Source of the DNA: Carideicomes alvinocaridis
Lineage (GTDB): Bacteria; Pseudomonadota; Alphaproteobacteria; Rhodobacterales; Rhodobacteraceae
Length of the DNA stretch: 59,103 bases
Direction of reading: 5' to 3'
NCBI GenBank assembly: GCA_005473895.2
Contig: SRJI02000025.1
Location: forward strand, 1 to 59,103
The notes under the pieces: model-generated
The model's database searches: none
The model's input: only the letters and a program-made list of their open reading frames with translations
What the model was told of the DNA's origin: nothing
Part shown: positions 1 to 9,119 of the stretch, one piece after another
How positions within the stretch are numbered: position 1 is the first letter of the stretch
Layout of the letters: every line of letters starts with the position of its first letter
Made by a program: the position numbers and the translations under genes

Positions 1-916
1 CGCCGCGCCGCGCCACCCCGGCGCTCAGCGCATGCGACAGCCGCGCCCCCTGGCCGTCGAGCAGCCCCAGCAGCTCCAGCCGCACCGGCACCGCCAGCTC
101 CGCCGCCGCGGTGGGCGTCGGTGCCCGCTTGTCCGAGACGAAGTCGATCAGCGTCGTGTCGGTCTCGTGCCCCACGGCCGAAATCAGCGGGATCGCCGAG
201 GCCGCCGCCGCCCGCGCGACCGATTCCTCGTTGAACCCCCAGAGATCCTCGATCGACCCGCCGCCGCGCGCCACGATCAGCAGGTCGGGCCGCGGCAGCG
301 CGCCGCCGGGGGTCAGCGCGTTGAACCCCTCGATCGCCCGCACCACCTCGGGGGCGCAGCGGTCGCCCTGCACGGCCACCGGCCAGATCAGCACCTTGCG
401 GGGAAAGCGTTCGCGCAGCCGGTGCAGGATGTCGCGGATCACCGCGCCCGAGGGCGAGGTCACCACGCCGATCACCTCGGGCAGGTAGGGCAGGGGCCGC
501 TTGCGCGCCGCCTCGAACAGCCCCTCCGCCGCCAGCGCCTTTTTCCGCTTCTCCAGCATCGCCATCAGCGCGCCTTGCCCCGCGGGCTTCAGGTCCTCGA
601 TCACGATCTGGTATTTCGACTGGCCGCCGAAGGTGGTGATGCGCCCGGTGGCCACCACCTCCATCCCCTCCTCGGGCTGGATGGAGAGCCGCCCGGCCAC
701 CCCCTTCCAGATCACGCCCGACAGGACCGAGCGGTCGTCCTTCAGGTCGAGGTAGACATGCCCCGAGCGCGGGCGGGACACGCGCCCCACCTCGCCGCGC
801 AGGCGCACATGGCCGAACTCACCCTCGATCACCCGCTTGATGGCGTTGGAGATCTCGGTGACGGAGAATTCCGGCGCGTTGCCGCCCGGTTCGGGATCGT
901 CGATCAGGTCTGACAT
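1..916 (-). CDS. xseA: Exodeoxyribonuclease VII large subunit (C-terminus cut by window edge)
   Basis: Catalytic subunit of exonuclease VII, which with XseB degrades single-stranded DNA into oligonucleotides in the cytoplasm during repair and recombination. About 305 N-terminal residues are visible, out of roughly 450-530 usual for the family. The N-terminal OB fold is seen ([15 protein letters not shown], then [19 protein letters not shown]), followed by the catalytic domain ([48 protein letters not shown]). The start is the ATG at 916, which gives [12 protein letters not shown]; no strong Shine-Dalgarno is visible. The gene diverges from purD across a 184-bp gap. The C-terminal coiled-coil region lies outside the window. 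Confidence 0.95.
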   Translation of the reverse strand, partial: MSDLIDDPEPGGNAPEFSVTEISNAIKRVIEGEFGHVRLRGEVGRVSRPRSGHVYLDLKDDRSVLSGVIWKGVAGRLSIQPEEGMEVVATGRITTFGGQSKYQIVIEDLKPAGQGALMAMLEKRKKALAAEGLFEAARKRPLPYLPEVIGVVTSPSGAVIRDILHRLRERFPRKVLIWPVAVQGDRCAPEVVRAIEGFNALTPGGALPRPDLLIVARGGGSIEDLWGFNEESVARAAAASAIPLISAVGHETDTTLIDFVSDKRAPTPTAAAELAVPVRLELLGLLDGQGARLSHALSAGVARRG

Positions 917-978
917 GGCGCGAACTTAGGCCAAGCGCCCGCCCGGGGGAAAGCGGAAAGACCGCCGCCCGCTCCCCG

Positions 979-1012
979 CTTCTTCTGACCATAAATATCC
1001 CCGCCGGAGGCA
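979..1012. repeat. Interspersed intergenic repeat, copy A
   Basis: This intergenic element has the core CTTCTTCTGACCATAAATAT followed by a C/G-rich tail. Close relatives lie at 22106 and 28304 on the same strand, and a more diverged inverted relative at 30793-30820. It sits between the divergent genes xseA and purD, so here it cannot be a simple convergent terminator. No coding capacity is seen. Confidence 0.6.
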
Positions 1013-1100
1013 GGAAAGTTTCCGCGCGCCCCCGGTTCCGCCCCCGCGCGATCCGGTCTATGACGCGCCCCAGGGACCAGATCAGACCGGAGCGGCATCC

Positions 1101-2378
1101 ATGAACATCCTCATCCTCGGCGGCGGCGGGCGGGAACATGCGCTGGCCTGGGCGGTGATGCAGAACCCCAAATGCGACAAGCTGATCGTCGCGCCGGGCA
1201 ATGCCGGGATCGCCATGATCGCCGAATGCGCCAGCCTCGACATCCTTGACGGCGGCGCGGTCGTGCAATTCGCCGAGGCCAATGCCATCGACTTCGTCAT
1301 CGTGGGTCCCGAGGCGCCGCTGGCCGCGGGCGTGGCCGACGACCTGCGCGACGCCGGCTTCTCCGTCTTCGGCCCGTCGAAGGAGGCCGCGCGGCTGGAA
1401 GCCTCCAAGCGCTTCACCAAGGAGATCTGCGATGCCGCCGGCGCCCCCACCGCCGCCTGGGCGCGCTTCGACGCGGCGGAGCCCGCGAAGGCCTACCTGC
1501 GCGAACAGGGCGCGCCCATCGTGGTCAAGGCCGACGGGCTGGCCGCCGGCAAGGGCGTGATCGTGGCCGAGACGCTCGACCAGGCGCTCGAGGCGGTGGA
1601 CGACATGTTCGGCGGCGAATTCGGCGCGGCGGGCGCCGAGGTGGTGATCGAGGAATTCATGGAGGGCGAGGAAGCCTCGTTCTTCGTGCTTTGCGACGGC
1701 GAGGTCGCGCTGCCCATCGGCACCGCCCAGGACCACAAGCGCGTGGGCGAGGGCGATACCGGCCCCAATACCGGCGGCATGGGCGCCTATTCCCCGGCCC
1801 CCGTCCTGACCGACGAGATCGCGGCGCGCGCGCTGGACGAGATCGTCCGACCCACCCTGCGCGAGATGGCGGCGCGCGGCACCCCCTACCAGGGCGTGCT
1901 CTATGCCGGGCTGATGATCCGGGACGGCGCGCCGCGGCTGGTGGAATACAACGTCCGCTTCGGCGACCCGGAATGCCAGGTGCTGATGATGCGGCTCGGG
2001 GCGCAGGTCCTGGACCTCATGCATGCCGCGGCCGAGGGGCGGCTGGACGAGGCGCGGGTGAACTGGGCCGACGACCACGCGATGACCGTGGTGATGGCGG
2101 CCGAGGGCTATCCCGGCGCCTACGAGAAGGGCAGCGAGATCCGCGGTCTGTGCGACATCGCCGAGGACAGCTTTCGCATGGTCTTCCATGCCGGCACCGC
2201 CGATTCCGACGGCCGGATCGTGGCCAGCGGCGGCCGGGTGCTAAGCGTCACCGCCCGCGGCGCGACGCTGGCCGAGGCAGCGGAGAACGCCTATGGCAAC
2301 GTCGCCCGGATCGACTGGCCGCAGGGCTTCTTCCGCCGGGATATCGGCTGGCGCGCGCTGGAGCGCGACGAGGGCTGA
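1101..2378 (+). CDS. purD: Phosphoribosylamine--glycine ligase (GARS)
   Basis: Second step of de novo purine synthesis: ATP-dependent joining of glycine to 5-phosphoribosylamine to give GAR, in the cytoplasm. At 425 aa it has the usual length of a monofunctional PurD. The N-terminal [12 protein letters not shown] loop, the ATP-grasp segment [31 protein letters not shown] and the metal/ATP site VRFGDPECQ are all visible. The start at 1101 follows a GGAG Shine-Dalgarno (CCGGAGC). It stands alone, divergent from xseA. Nothing is unusual. Confidence 0.98.
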   Translation: MNILILGGGGREHALAWAVMQNPKCDKLIVAPGNAGIAMIAECASLDILDGGAVVQFAEANAIDFVIVGPEAPLAAGVADDLRDAGFSVFGPSKEAARLEASKRFTKEICDAAGAPTAAWARFDAAEPAKAYLREQGAPIVVKADGLAAGKGVIVAETLDQALEAVDDMFGGEFGAAGAEVVIEEFMEGEEASFFVLCDGEVALPIGTAQDHKRVGEGDTGPNTGGMGAYSPAPVLTDEIAARALDEIVRPTLREMAARGTPYQGVLYAGLMIRDGAPRLVEYNVRFGDPECQVLMMRLGAQVLDLMHAAAEGRLDEARVNWADDHAMTVVMAAEGYPGAYEKGSEIRGLCDIAEDSFRMVFHAGTADSDGRIVASGGRVLSVTARGATLAEAAENAYGNVARIDWPQGFFRRDIGWRALERDEG

Positions 2379-2475
2379 ACAAGCGGCGGGGCGCGGTCCG
2401 CAGTAGTGGTCGGCAGCGCGCCTGGCCCTCACAGGCCGAACATGACGCCTCCCGCAGCGACTGGCCCGCCCGCGC

Positions 2476-2886
2476 TCAGACCCCGGTATCGGGGCCGAGG
2501 CAGAGCATGTCGTCCTCCTGCTCCTCCGCCTGGTAGATCGGCACGGAGCGGGGGTCGTCGCCGAAGCGCGCGGTCAGGCCGGAGGGGCCTTCGAAGAACT
2601 GCCAGCAATGTTCGCCCGGCTCGTCCTCGTAGACAAAGCAGATCTGCCGGTTCGCCGCCTCGTACCATTCGCCGTGCTTGCAGCGCCCGTCGAGGAAGGA
2701 CCACGTGACCTGTCGGTCCTCCTCGTAGCGCTCCACCCCGTAGGGCGTGCCGCCCTGGCCGAAATAGAGCGTCTTTCCGGTGGTATAGCGTTCGAACTCC
2801 GCCGCGCTCATCGGCGTCTGGGCGAGGGCGGCGGCGGGCAGGGCGAGCGCCTGCAGGAGGCACAGGGCGAGGAATGCGGGTTTCAT
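2476..2886 (-). CDS. Small secreted protein of unknown function
   Basis: A 136-aa protein with a clear Sec signal peptide (MKPAFLALCLLQALALPAAALAQ) and a mature part of about 110 residues rich in acidic and aromatic residues, with four cysteines (in DGRCKHGEWY, RQICFVYE, GEHCWQFFEG and MLCLG). The pattern YTTGKTLYFGQGG followed by a Trp/Cys-rich core resembles small periplasmic proteins found in Rhodobacterales, but I do not recognise a characterised family. The GGAGG sequence before the ATG leaves only one spacer base, which is tight. Alone on its strand, after convergent purD and upstream of alkB. Function unknown. Confidence 0.75.
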   Translation of the reverse strand: MKPAFLALCLLQALALPAAALAQTPMSAAEFERYTTGKTLYFGQGGTPYGVERYEEDRQVTWSFLDGRCKHGEWYEAANRQICFVYEDEPGEHCWQFFEGPSGLTARFGDDPRSVPIYQAEEQEDDMLCLGPDTGV

Positions 2887-2932
2887 GCCTCCAACATAGG
2901 CGCTCGCACAGGGCCGCGAAAGGCGGCGCGCG

Positions 2933-4003
2933 TCACGGGGCGGTCGCGGGCGCCGGATTGCCGCCGGCGGTGGCCTCTGCCTGTTCCCGCGTCGTTCCGG
3001 GCCGCGTGGTGAGCCGGTCGAGCCGCGGATCCATCACCCTGCGCCAGAGCGGCGGCACGAGCGCGATCACCGCCATGACGGGCAGCGAATGCGGCAGGAC
3101 GGGCATCCTGCCGGGCTCCAGCCGCAGCGCCTCGAAGGGGCGGCGCGGGCTCAGGTGATGATCCGAATGGCGCGGCGCGTTCAGCGTCATCGCCCCCGAG
3201 GCCCGGTGCGGCGCGTTCCAGCTATGCTCCGGGCCCAGTGGCACCGGCCGGCCATCGGGGCGCATGGGGCGTGTGAGCCCGTAATGCTGCACGTAATCCG
3301 ACAGGAGCAGCTGGAACTGCGCATAGAGCGAAATCGCCAGCAGCGCCACGACCCCGGCCAGCCCGGCCAGCGCGAGTGCGCCGCCGAGGGCAAGCGCCGT
3401 CAGCAGGGCGTAGCGCCAGTAGGGATGCCGCCGCCCGGTCCGGGCGCTGCGCAGCGATTCGGCCCGCAGCCCGGCGCGGAAACTGCCGGTCCAGGCGCGC
3501 AGGGCGAAGCGATAGACCGACTCGCCCCGCCGCGCGGTGTTGGGATCGTCGCCGGTGCCCACATGCACGTGGTGCACCAGCAGGTGGGCCGAGGCGTGAT
3601 GGCCGAAGAGCAGCGAGGCATAGATCGCCTCGCCCAGCCGGCGGAGGGGGCGGGCGCCGCCATGGATCAGCTCATGCGCGTTGGAATTGGAGATCTGGCC
3701 GAAGAAGATGCCGAAGGCGAGGAAGAGGATCGCCCGCTCCGTCCCCGTCGCCCCGGTCGCGCCGGCCAGGTGCAGGACGGCGAGGCCCAGCAGCGGGAAA
3801 TGCAGGAGGCCGAGCGCCAGCGACAGCCGGCGCGCCTGCCGGGTCTCCTCCAGCGGTGGCAGGGCCGCGCCGCCATGCCGGTCGATCACGAAGGTCAGCC
3901 CGGTCATCGACAGCAGCGCGACCCACGGCCAGGCGCCGCCCAGCAGGGCGCCGAGCGCAAGGGCCGCGGCAGGGCCGAGGGTGAGGAGGGCAAAGATCGG
4001 CAT
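2933..4003 (-). CDS. alkB: AlkB-type membrane alkane/fatty acid hydroxylase
   Basis: Integral membrane di-iron hydroxylase of the fatty-acid desaturase superfamily, expected to insert oxygen at the terminal carbon of alkanes or related chains using electrons from rubredoxin. The 356-aa protein is hydrophobic with several membrane segments. The histidine clusters are present: NAHELIHGG, HHASAHLLVHHVHVGT and LNAPRHSDHHLSPRRPFE, and also DYVQHYGL, which is typical of AlkB. It is somewhat shorter than the 380-410 aa of classical AlkB. No rubredoxin, rubredoxin reductase or alk regulator is next to it, so electron donors must be encoded elsewhere. Substrate range cannot be read from the sequence. 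Confidence 0.87.
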   Translation of the reverse strand: MPIFALLTLGPAAALALGALLGGAWPWVALLSMTGLTFVIDRHGGAALPPLEETRQARRLSLALGLLHFPLLGLAVLHLAGATGATGTERAILFLAFGIFFGQISNSNAHELIHGGARPLRRLGEAIYASLLFGHHASAHLLVHHVHVGTGDDPNTARRGESVYRFALRAWTGSFRAGLRAESLRSARTGRRHPYWRYALLTALALGGALALAGLAGVVALLAISLYAQFQLLLSDYVQHYGLTRPMRPDGRPVPLGPEHSWNAPHRASGAMTLNAPRHSDHHLSPRRPFEALRLEPGRMPVLPHSLPVMAVIALVPPLWRRVMDPRLDRLTTRPGTTREQAEATAGGNPAPATAP

Positions 4004-4116
4004 CCGGTGACGTGCGGCTCCCGTTCAGGCGGCTGCACTAAGGGTAGCGCAGGAATGCGGTGCCTGTCGGGAAATTCTGCGGCCCGGGCGCGGCGGACGC
4101 GGCGGTCGACGAGGAC

Positions 4117-5031
4117 TCAGGGATTGCGATAGACCGCGCAGGCACAGCCCGCCCGTTTCAGCCGCGCGCAGAGATCGAAGGCCGTGGCGCGGTCGGGCCG
4201 GCCGATCCGCGCCATGACGTAGCCGGGCCGCCCCTGCATGCGGTGGGCGACCGGGACCATGTCGGGCGCCTCCTGCCCGTCGAGGGCGGAACAGGCGCGC
4301 GCCTTGCGGGCAAAGCTCTGGCGGGCGGCATGTTCGTCGCGGCCGAAGGCCACCTGCACCCCCCATTCCGCCCATCGCGGCGGCGGTGCGGGGTAAGGGG
4401 TCAGCGCGCGCTCGCGGGCCAGCGCGTGGCAGGCGGGTTGGAAGGGGCGGTCGCCGTCCAGCCGGAAATCGTGGGCGTCGGGCGGGGCGTCGCGCCAGGT
4501 CTCGGCGGCCAGCCCGGTGACGATGCGGACATATTGCACCGTCTCGCGCGCCAGCCCCGCCCGCCTGGCCACCAGCCCGTCGGCCCGCGCCTCGCCGCCG
4601 TTATAGGCCACCGCCGCCAGTCCCTGGTTGCCGTAGGCGCGCCTCAGCTCCCCGAGGTAACGCGCGGATTCCTCCAGCGCGCGGGCGGGGTTCCAGGGGT
4701 CCTCCAGCCCGCGGCGGGCGGCGGTGTAGGGCATGAACTGCGCGATCCCTTGGGCGCCGACCGGGCTGAGCGCATGGGGGTCGAAGCGGCTTTCCTGCCA
4801 GATCAGCCTGGCGAAGAAGCCGGGGGACAGGTCGTTGCGCTCGGCCAGCGTCTCCAGCATCGCGCAGAGGTCGTGGACGTAATGCGCCTGCCTCAGGCAC
4901 AGTGCGTGGCCCTGCGCCCCGGTGGTGCAAAGCCGCTCGGGCCGCCCTTCGGAGCCCCAGATCTGGGCGCGCGCGGACCCATCGGCCAGCGTGGCCGTCA
5001 TCAGGAGCAGGAGGAGGGCAAGGCGGATCAT
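4117..5031 (-). CDS. Lytic murein transglycosylase, Slt family
   Basis: Periplasmic enzyme cleaving the glycan strands of peptidoglycan to 1,6-anhydromuropeptides. I place the start at the ATG at 5031, because a signal peptide (MIRLALLLLLMTATLADGSARA) begins there; the open frame runs on upstream to 5130 but that part looks non-coding. The Slt/goose-lysozyme core is clear: IWQESRFDPHALS with the catalytic Glu, GAQGIAQFMPYTA and VAYNGGEARADG. A C-terminal stretch (YVMARIGRPDRATAFDLC to the end) resembles a small SPOR-like domain, which could bind denuded glycan. 304 aa from this start. Confidence 0.87.
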   Translation of the reverse strand: MIRLALLLLLMTATLADGSARAQIWGSEGRPERLCTTGAQGHALCLRQAHYVHDLCAMLETLAERNDLSPGFFARLIWQESRFDPHALSPVGAQGIAQFMPYTAARRGLEDPWNPARALEESARYLGELRRAYGNQGLAAVAYNGGEARADGLVARRAGLARETVQYVRIVTGLAAETWRDAPPDAHDFRLDGDRPFQPACHALARERALTPYPAPPPRWAEWGVQVAFGRDEHAARQSFARKARACSALDGQEAPDMVPVAHRMQGRPGYVMARIGRPDRATAFDLCARLKRAGCACAVYRNP

Positions 5032-5367
5032 CCCGGCCAAGGATGGGGCCGGGGCGGGGCGGGTCAAATCACGCTTTGCGCGAGCTGCGGGGCCGCTGCC
5101 GGTCTGTCCGGGCGCAATCTCCCGTGCCATGGATCCGGAAGGGCCGCGGCGGGGTTTCTTCCGGGCCGGTGCCGGTCACCGGCGAGTGCGGGCGGCGGGA
5201 GAACGGAGCCAAGTCTCGGACGAGCGTCCATGTGCTCCGGAAGCCTTGCGCTGGGGACCCTGCGCCGCCGGGGCGGGCACGGCGCGGCGCATGACGGATG
5301 ACCCGTCGGAGGCTTCCATCCGCCGCCGACAGGTATTAGGTGGAGATCAGGGAAACGGAGGCCAGCC
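5032..5367. other. 336-bp gap between transglycosylase and ftsY
   Basis: Divergent intergenic region. It holds the ftsY Shine-Dalgarno (GGAGGCC at about 5358) and presumably both promoters, but I see no convincing -35/-10 pair, RNA structure or small gene. Confidence 0.4.
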
Positions 5368-6918
5368 ATGGCGTTTTTCAAGAAACTCAAGGACCGGCTG
5401 TTCAAGTCCTCGTCCAAGCTCGACGAGGGGTTGGAGGCGATCGTCAGCGATGGCGGCGAGGAAGAAGAGGTGACCGCCGCGGAAGAGGCGCCGCGACAGG
5501 CGGAGGTCGCCGCGGCCGCGCCGGAGACGCCCGATACCCCCGGCCCCGACACTCCTGGCCCCGACACGCCGCCCGAACCGGGCCCGGACACGACGCCCGA
5601 CCCCTTCCCGGCGCCGAAACCCGACAGCGTGCCCGAGCCCGAGCCGACCCAGGTGCCCGATCCCGGCCCCGACAACGTGCCGGAGCCCGAGCCCGAGCAG
5701 GTGCCTGATCCCGGCCCCTCGCCTGAACATCCGCCGGAGCCGCCGGGCCCCGACATCCCGCCGCAGCCCGGCACCCCCGGCCCGGACAACCCGGCGCGGC
5801 CCGAGACGCCGGATGAGACCCCGCCCAGCCCGAACGAGGTGCCACCCTCCACCCCCGGCGAGATGCCCGGCGGGCCGTCGGAGCTGCCGCCGTCCGGTCC
5901 GCAGGAGATCCCCGACAATCCCGGCACTCCCGGCTTCGGCCGTGGCGCGACGATGGAGGCCGAGGTGGAGCAGGCCGCCGCCGCCGGGGCCGAGGCCGCG
6001 CCGGCCCGCGGCGGGCTGATGGGGCGGCTCTTCGGCCGCGGCCAGAAGAAGGTCGTCGTGCGCCGCGTGCTCGACGACGACATGCTGGAAAGCCTCGAGG
6101 ACCTGCTGATCTCGGCCGATATGGGGGTGGATACCGCGCTGCGCGTGACCAGCAATCTCGCCGAGGGGCGTTATGGCAAGAAGCTCTCGGTCGACGAGAT
6201 CAAGCGCGCGCTGGCCGACGAGATCGCGCGGGTGATGGAGCCGGTGGCCCAGCCGCTGCCGATCTACGCCAAGCGCCCGCAGGTGGTGCTGGTCGTGGGC
6301 GTCAACGGCTCGGGCAAGACCACGACGATCGGCAAGCTCGCCTCGCAGTTCCGCGCCGCCGGGAAATCCGTCGTGATTGCCGCGGGCGATACGTTCCGCG
6401 CCGCCGCGGTGGAGCAGCTGCAGGTCTGGGGCGACCGGGCCGGCGTGCCCGTGCTGACCGCGCCCGAGGGCTCGGACCCGGCAAGCCTTGCCTTCGACGC
6501 CATGACCAAGGCGCAGGCAGACGGCGCCGACCTGCTGCTGATCGACACGGCCGGGCGGCTGCAGAACCGCGCCGACCTGATGGAGGAGCTGGCCAAGATC
6601 GTCCGCGTCATCCGCAAGAAGGATCCGGATGCGCCGCACAACACGCTCCTCGTGCTCGACGCCACCACCGGCCAGAACGCGCTGAGCCAGGTGGAAACCT
6701 TCCAGAAGCTCGCCGACGTGTCGGGGTTGGTGATGACCAAGCTCGACGGCACCGCCAAGGGTGGCGTGCTGGTGGCGCTGGCCGACCGGTTCGGCCTGCC
6801 GATCCATGCCATCGGCGTGGGCGAGCAGATCGACGACCTGTCGCCCTTCGACCCGCAGGATTTCGCGGAGGCGCTGACCGGCGCCGGGCCGGAGCTGCGC
6901 GCCGGGGCGGCCGCGTGA
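5368..6918 (+). CDS. ftsY: Signal recognition particle receptor FtsY
   Basis: SRP receptor GTPase that docks ribosome-SRP complexes at the inner membrane for co-translational insertion. The 516-aa protein has a short basic N-terminus (MAFFKKLKDRLFKSSSK), a long Pro/Asp/Glu linker of about residues 50-190, the N helical bundle, and the NG GTPase domain: GVNGSGKTTTIGKLA (G1), GDTFRAAAVEQL, DTAGRLQNRADLMEEL (G3), TKLDGTAKGG (G4). The linker is a near-periodic run of PEPGPD/PDPGPD/PEPEPE units and accounts for most of the extra length over a minimal FtsY. The start at 5368 is preceded by GGAGGCC. Divergent from the transglycosylase. Confidence 0.96.
   Translation: MAFFKKLKDRLFKSSSKLDEGLEAIVSDGGEEEEVTAAEEAPRQAEVAAAAPETPDTPGPDTPGPDTPPEPGPDTTPDPFPAPKPDSVPEPEPTQVPDPGPDNVPEPEPEQVPDPGPSPEHPPEPPGPDIPPQPGTPGPDNPARPETPDETPPSPNEVPPSTPGEMPGGPSELPPSGPQEIPDNPGTPGFGRGATMEAEVEQAAAAGAEAAPARGGLMGRLFGRGQKKVVVRRVLDDDMLESLEDLLISADMGVDTALRVTSNLAEGRYGKKLSVDEIKRALADEIARVMEPVAQPLPIYAKRPQVVLVVGVNGSGKTTTIGKLASQFRAAGKSVVIAAGDTFRAAAVEQLQVWGDRAGVPVLTAPEGSDPASLAFDAMTKAQADGADLLLIDTAGRLQNRADLMEELAKIVRVIRKKDPDAPHNTLLVLDATTGQNALSQVETFQKLADVSGLVMTKLDGTAKGGVLVALADRFGLPIHAIGVGEQIDDLSPFDPQDFAEALTGAGPELRAGAAA
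5520..5935 (+). repeat. Low-complexity Pro-Asp/Glu repeat inside ftsY
   Basis: In-frame degenerate repeats with 9-27 bp periodicity encode P-E/D-P-G-P units (PGPDTPGPDTPPEPGPD, PEPEPTQVPDPGPDNVPEPE). The block lies in the acidic linker between the N-terminal basic patch and the GTPase NG domain. The repeats are degenerate at DNA level, so this is an old expansion and not a perfect microsatellite. Confidence 0.7.
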
Positions 6919-6938
6919 TCCACCCCGCCTCGCGTCGC

Positions 6939-7421
6939 TCAGTGGGTCCCGAGCCAGCGTTCCAGAAGGCGAAGCACGACAAGGATCACGACCACTATGC
7001 CCGTCGCCATCGCGGCAAGCGGCATCTGCCCCGCACCGCAGCCCAGCCCCACGGCGCCCGCCAGCCAGAGCGAGGCGCCGGTGGTGATGTTGCGCACCTT
7101 GCCCCCCGAGGTAAAGATCAGCCCCGCCGCGAGGAAGGCGACCCCGGCCGTCACCGCCTCGATCATGCGGAGCGGGTCGTTGCGCTGTTCGCCGTTGCCG
7201 CCGAAATCGAGATGCGAGATCTCCATCCCCAGGATCACGAAGAGGCAGGCGGCGACGGCGACGAGGATATGGGTGCGCAGCCCGGCCGGCTTGCCGCGCC
7301 ATTCCCGCTCCATCCCGATGACCGCCCCGAGAAGGATCGCCGCCAGCAGGCGCGCAAAGGCGGCCGGGGCCGGGACGACCGAAAAGGTGTTCTGGAATTC
7401 GTTCAGGACTTCGTCGAGCAT
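6939..7421 (-). CDS. MgtC/SapB family inner membrane protein
   Basis: Small polytopic inner-membrane protein of 160 aa from the start at 7421 (MLDEVLNEFQNTF), which has a strong Shine-Dalgarno (GAGAGGAGG). The typical MgtC/SapB membrane core is visible: LLAAILLGAVIGMEREWRGKPAGLRTH with the conserved Glu-Arg-Glu, VTAGVAFLAAGLIF, then GASLWLAGAVGLGCG. MgtC proteins affect growth at low Mg2+ and ATP synthase activity; for most SapB-like members the role is unknown. It lacks the cytoplasmic C-terminal ACT-like domain of true MgtC. It converges with ftsY and diverges from the DMT exporter. Confidence 0.9.
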   Translation of the reverse strand: MLDEVLNEFQNTFSVVPAPAAFARLLAAILLGAVIGMEREWRGKPAGLRTHILVAVAACLFVILGMEISHLDFGGNGEQRNDPLRMIEAVTAGVAFLAAGLIFTSGGKVRNITTGASLWLAGAVGLGCGAGQMPLAAMATGIVVVILVVLRLLERWLGTH

Positions 7422-7504
7422 CGGGCCTCCTCTCATGACGCAGGATGTCACAAACCCGTGACCCTCGCGACCGGTTCCTGCCCCTGCCGCGGGGGCGTCC
7501 CTGC

Positions 7505-8407
7505 GTGAGCGACTGGCTGCTGGCATTGGAGGGCACCCAGGCGGGGCATGTCGCGGCGATGTGGCTGGCGCTGCTGGCCGCCTTCCTGCACGCGGTGCTG
7601 GGGGCGATGCAGAAGGGGCGGTACGACCCCTGGCTGATGCGGGGCGCGATCGACGTCTCCTACGGCACGATGGCCATGCCGCTGGCGCTGTTCGTCGTGC
7701 CCTGGCCCGAGCCGCATCTGTGGCCGATCCTCGGCGGCGCCTTCGTCATCCACGTGATCTACAAGCTGATGCAGGCTTTGGCCTATACCAAGGGCGCCTA
7801 CACGGTGGTCTACCCGGTGGTGCGCGGCACCGGGCCGCTCTTCACGGTGATCGGCGCCTGGCTGATCTTCGGCGAGGTGTTCCAGCCGCTGCAATGGCTG
7901 GGCGTGGCGGTGCTGCTGTCGGGGATCTTCGGACTGGCGGTCTACAACATGATCTTCCTGACCTCGGCGCGCGAGACGCTGGGCCTGGCGCTGGGGCTGG
8001 CGGTGATCACCGGGCTGTTCGTCGCGGCCTACACGACCTACGACGCCTACGGCATCCGCTCCACCGCCGATCCCTTCACCTTCCTCGCGTGGTTCTTCAT
8101 GATCGACGGGCTGGTGATGCCGGTGATCGCCCTGCGCCGCTGGCGCGCTATGGAGGATCGCCCGGCGGTCTGGCCGCTGATGCGGCGCGGCGTGGCCGGC
8201 GGGCTGATGGCCTTTGCCAGTTTCGGCTCGGTCATGCTGGCCACGCGGCTCGACAAGGTGGGCGAGGCGGCGGTGCTGCGCGAGACCTCGACCGTCTTCG
8301 CGGCGCTGATCGGCTGGCTGGTGCTGAAGGAAACGGTCGGGCCGCGGCGCATCGGGCTGATGGCTTTGATCGCGCTCGGCGCCGTGATAGTGGAACTGGG
8401 CGGCTGA
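7505..8407 (+). CDS. DMT superfamily (EamA) transporter
   Basis: Ten-helix inner-membrane transporter of the drug/metabolite superfamily, 300 aa. I choose the GTG at 7505 (VSDWLLALEGT), which fits the usual N-terminus of this family; an ATG 60 bases earlier would add an unlikely polar leader. The two EamA halves are seen, with GAYTVVYPVVRGTGPLFTVI in the first and GEAAVLRETSTVFAALIGWL in the second. The substrate cannot be predicted. It is probably co-transcribed with yciB, which starts 12 bp after its stop. Confidence 0.88.
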   Translation: MSDWLLALEGTQAGHVAAMWLALLAAFLHAVLGAMQKGRYDPWLMRGAIDVSYGTMAMPLALFVVPWPEPHLWPILGGAFVIHVIYKLMQALAYTKGAYTVVYPVVRGTGPLFTVIGAWLIFGEVFQPLQWLGVAVLLSGIFGLAVYNMIFLTSARETLGLALGLAVITGLFVAAYTTYDAYGIRSTADPFTFLAWFFMIDGLVMPVIALRRWRAMEDRPAVWPLMRRGVAGGLMAFASFGSVMLATRLDKVGEAAVLRETSTVFAALIGWLVLKETVGPRRIGLMALIALGAVIVELGG

Positions 8408-8419
8408 AGGAGGCACAGC

Positions 8420-9067
8420 GTGACTGACGAGACCGATCGCAGCGGTGGGAACAAGGCGGGGCAGGGCCCCGGCAAGGATCCCAACCCGATGCTCAAGACT
8501 GCGCTGGAACTTGGCCCGGTGGTGGCCTTCTTCGCGGCCTACCTCCTGCTGAAGGACCGGGTCTTCACCATCGGGGGGCGCGACTACGAGGGCTTCATCC
8601 TGGTGACGGCCGGGTTCATCCCGCTGATGATCGCCAGCACCGCCGTGCTGTGGAAGCTGACCGGCCACCTTAGCAAGATGCAGATCGCGACCGTGGTGCT
8701 GGTCACCGTCTTCGGGGGCCTGTCGGTCTGGCTGAACGACGACCGCTTCTTCAAGATGAAGCCGACGATGATCTACCTACTGTTTGGCGGCATCCTCGGC
8801 TTCGGCCTGCTGCGCGGGCAATCCTACCTGCGCACGGTGCTCGACGCGCAAGTGCCGTTAAAGCACGAAGGCTGGATGATCCTGACCCGGCGGCTCACGG
8901 CGTTCTTCTTCCTGCTGGCGGTCCTGAACGAGGTGATCTGGCGCACGATGAGCACCGAGACCTGGGTCTATTTCAAGACCTTCGGCCTGACCGCGGCGAT
9001 CTTCCTGTTCTTCGTCACGCAGAACTCCGTCTTCCGCGAATACGGCGAGGAGCGCGAGGGCGAGTGA
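8420..9067 (+). CDS. yciB: Inner membrane-spanning protein YciB (septation protein A family)
   Basis: Polytopic inner-membrane protein of the YciB/IspZ family, which affects septation and envelope integrity in other bacteria. 215 aa, starting at a GTG at 8420 with a near-perfect AAGGAGG six bases upstream. Family hallmarks are LELGPVVAFFAAYLL, KPTMIYLLFGGILGFG, LTRRLTAFFFLLAVLNEVIW and KTFGLTAAIFLFFVTQ. The N-terminal 23 residues are polar and look like an addition. Directly behind the DMT transporter, likely the same transcript. Confidence 0.95.
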   Translation: MTDETDRSGGNKAGQGPGKDPNPMLKTALELGPVVAFFAAYLLLKDRVFTIGGRDYEGFILVTAGFIPLMIASTAVLWKLTGHLSKMQIATVVLVTVFGGLSVWLNDDRFFKMKPTMIYLLFGGILGFGLLRGQSYLRTVLDAQVPLKHEGWMILTRRLTAFFFLLAVLNEVIWRTMSTETWVYFKTFGLTAAIFLFFVTQNSVFREYGEEREGE

Positions 9068-9119
9068 CCGTGCCGCGGGCCGGCCTTCACCGGGGCCGGG
9101 CCGCGGGGTCGATCGCGGG

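Noticed and set aside
5520-5935. Regular repeats resembling a CRISPR array
   Set aside because: Repeats are in-frame, degenerate, have no unique spacers and encode a Pro/Glu linker. No CRISPR array or cas gene was found in the window.
7445-7504. ATG start 20 codons upstream for the DMT transporter
   Set aside because: The added residues are Arg/Pro-rich and unlike the family; the GTG at 7505 gives the expected N-terminus.
5347-7536. A 729-codon leftward frame antisense to ftsY
   Set aside because: It mirrors the repetitive ftsY coding sequence, lacks domain motifs and overlaps the real MgtC-type gene in another frame.
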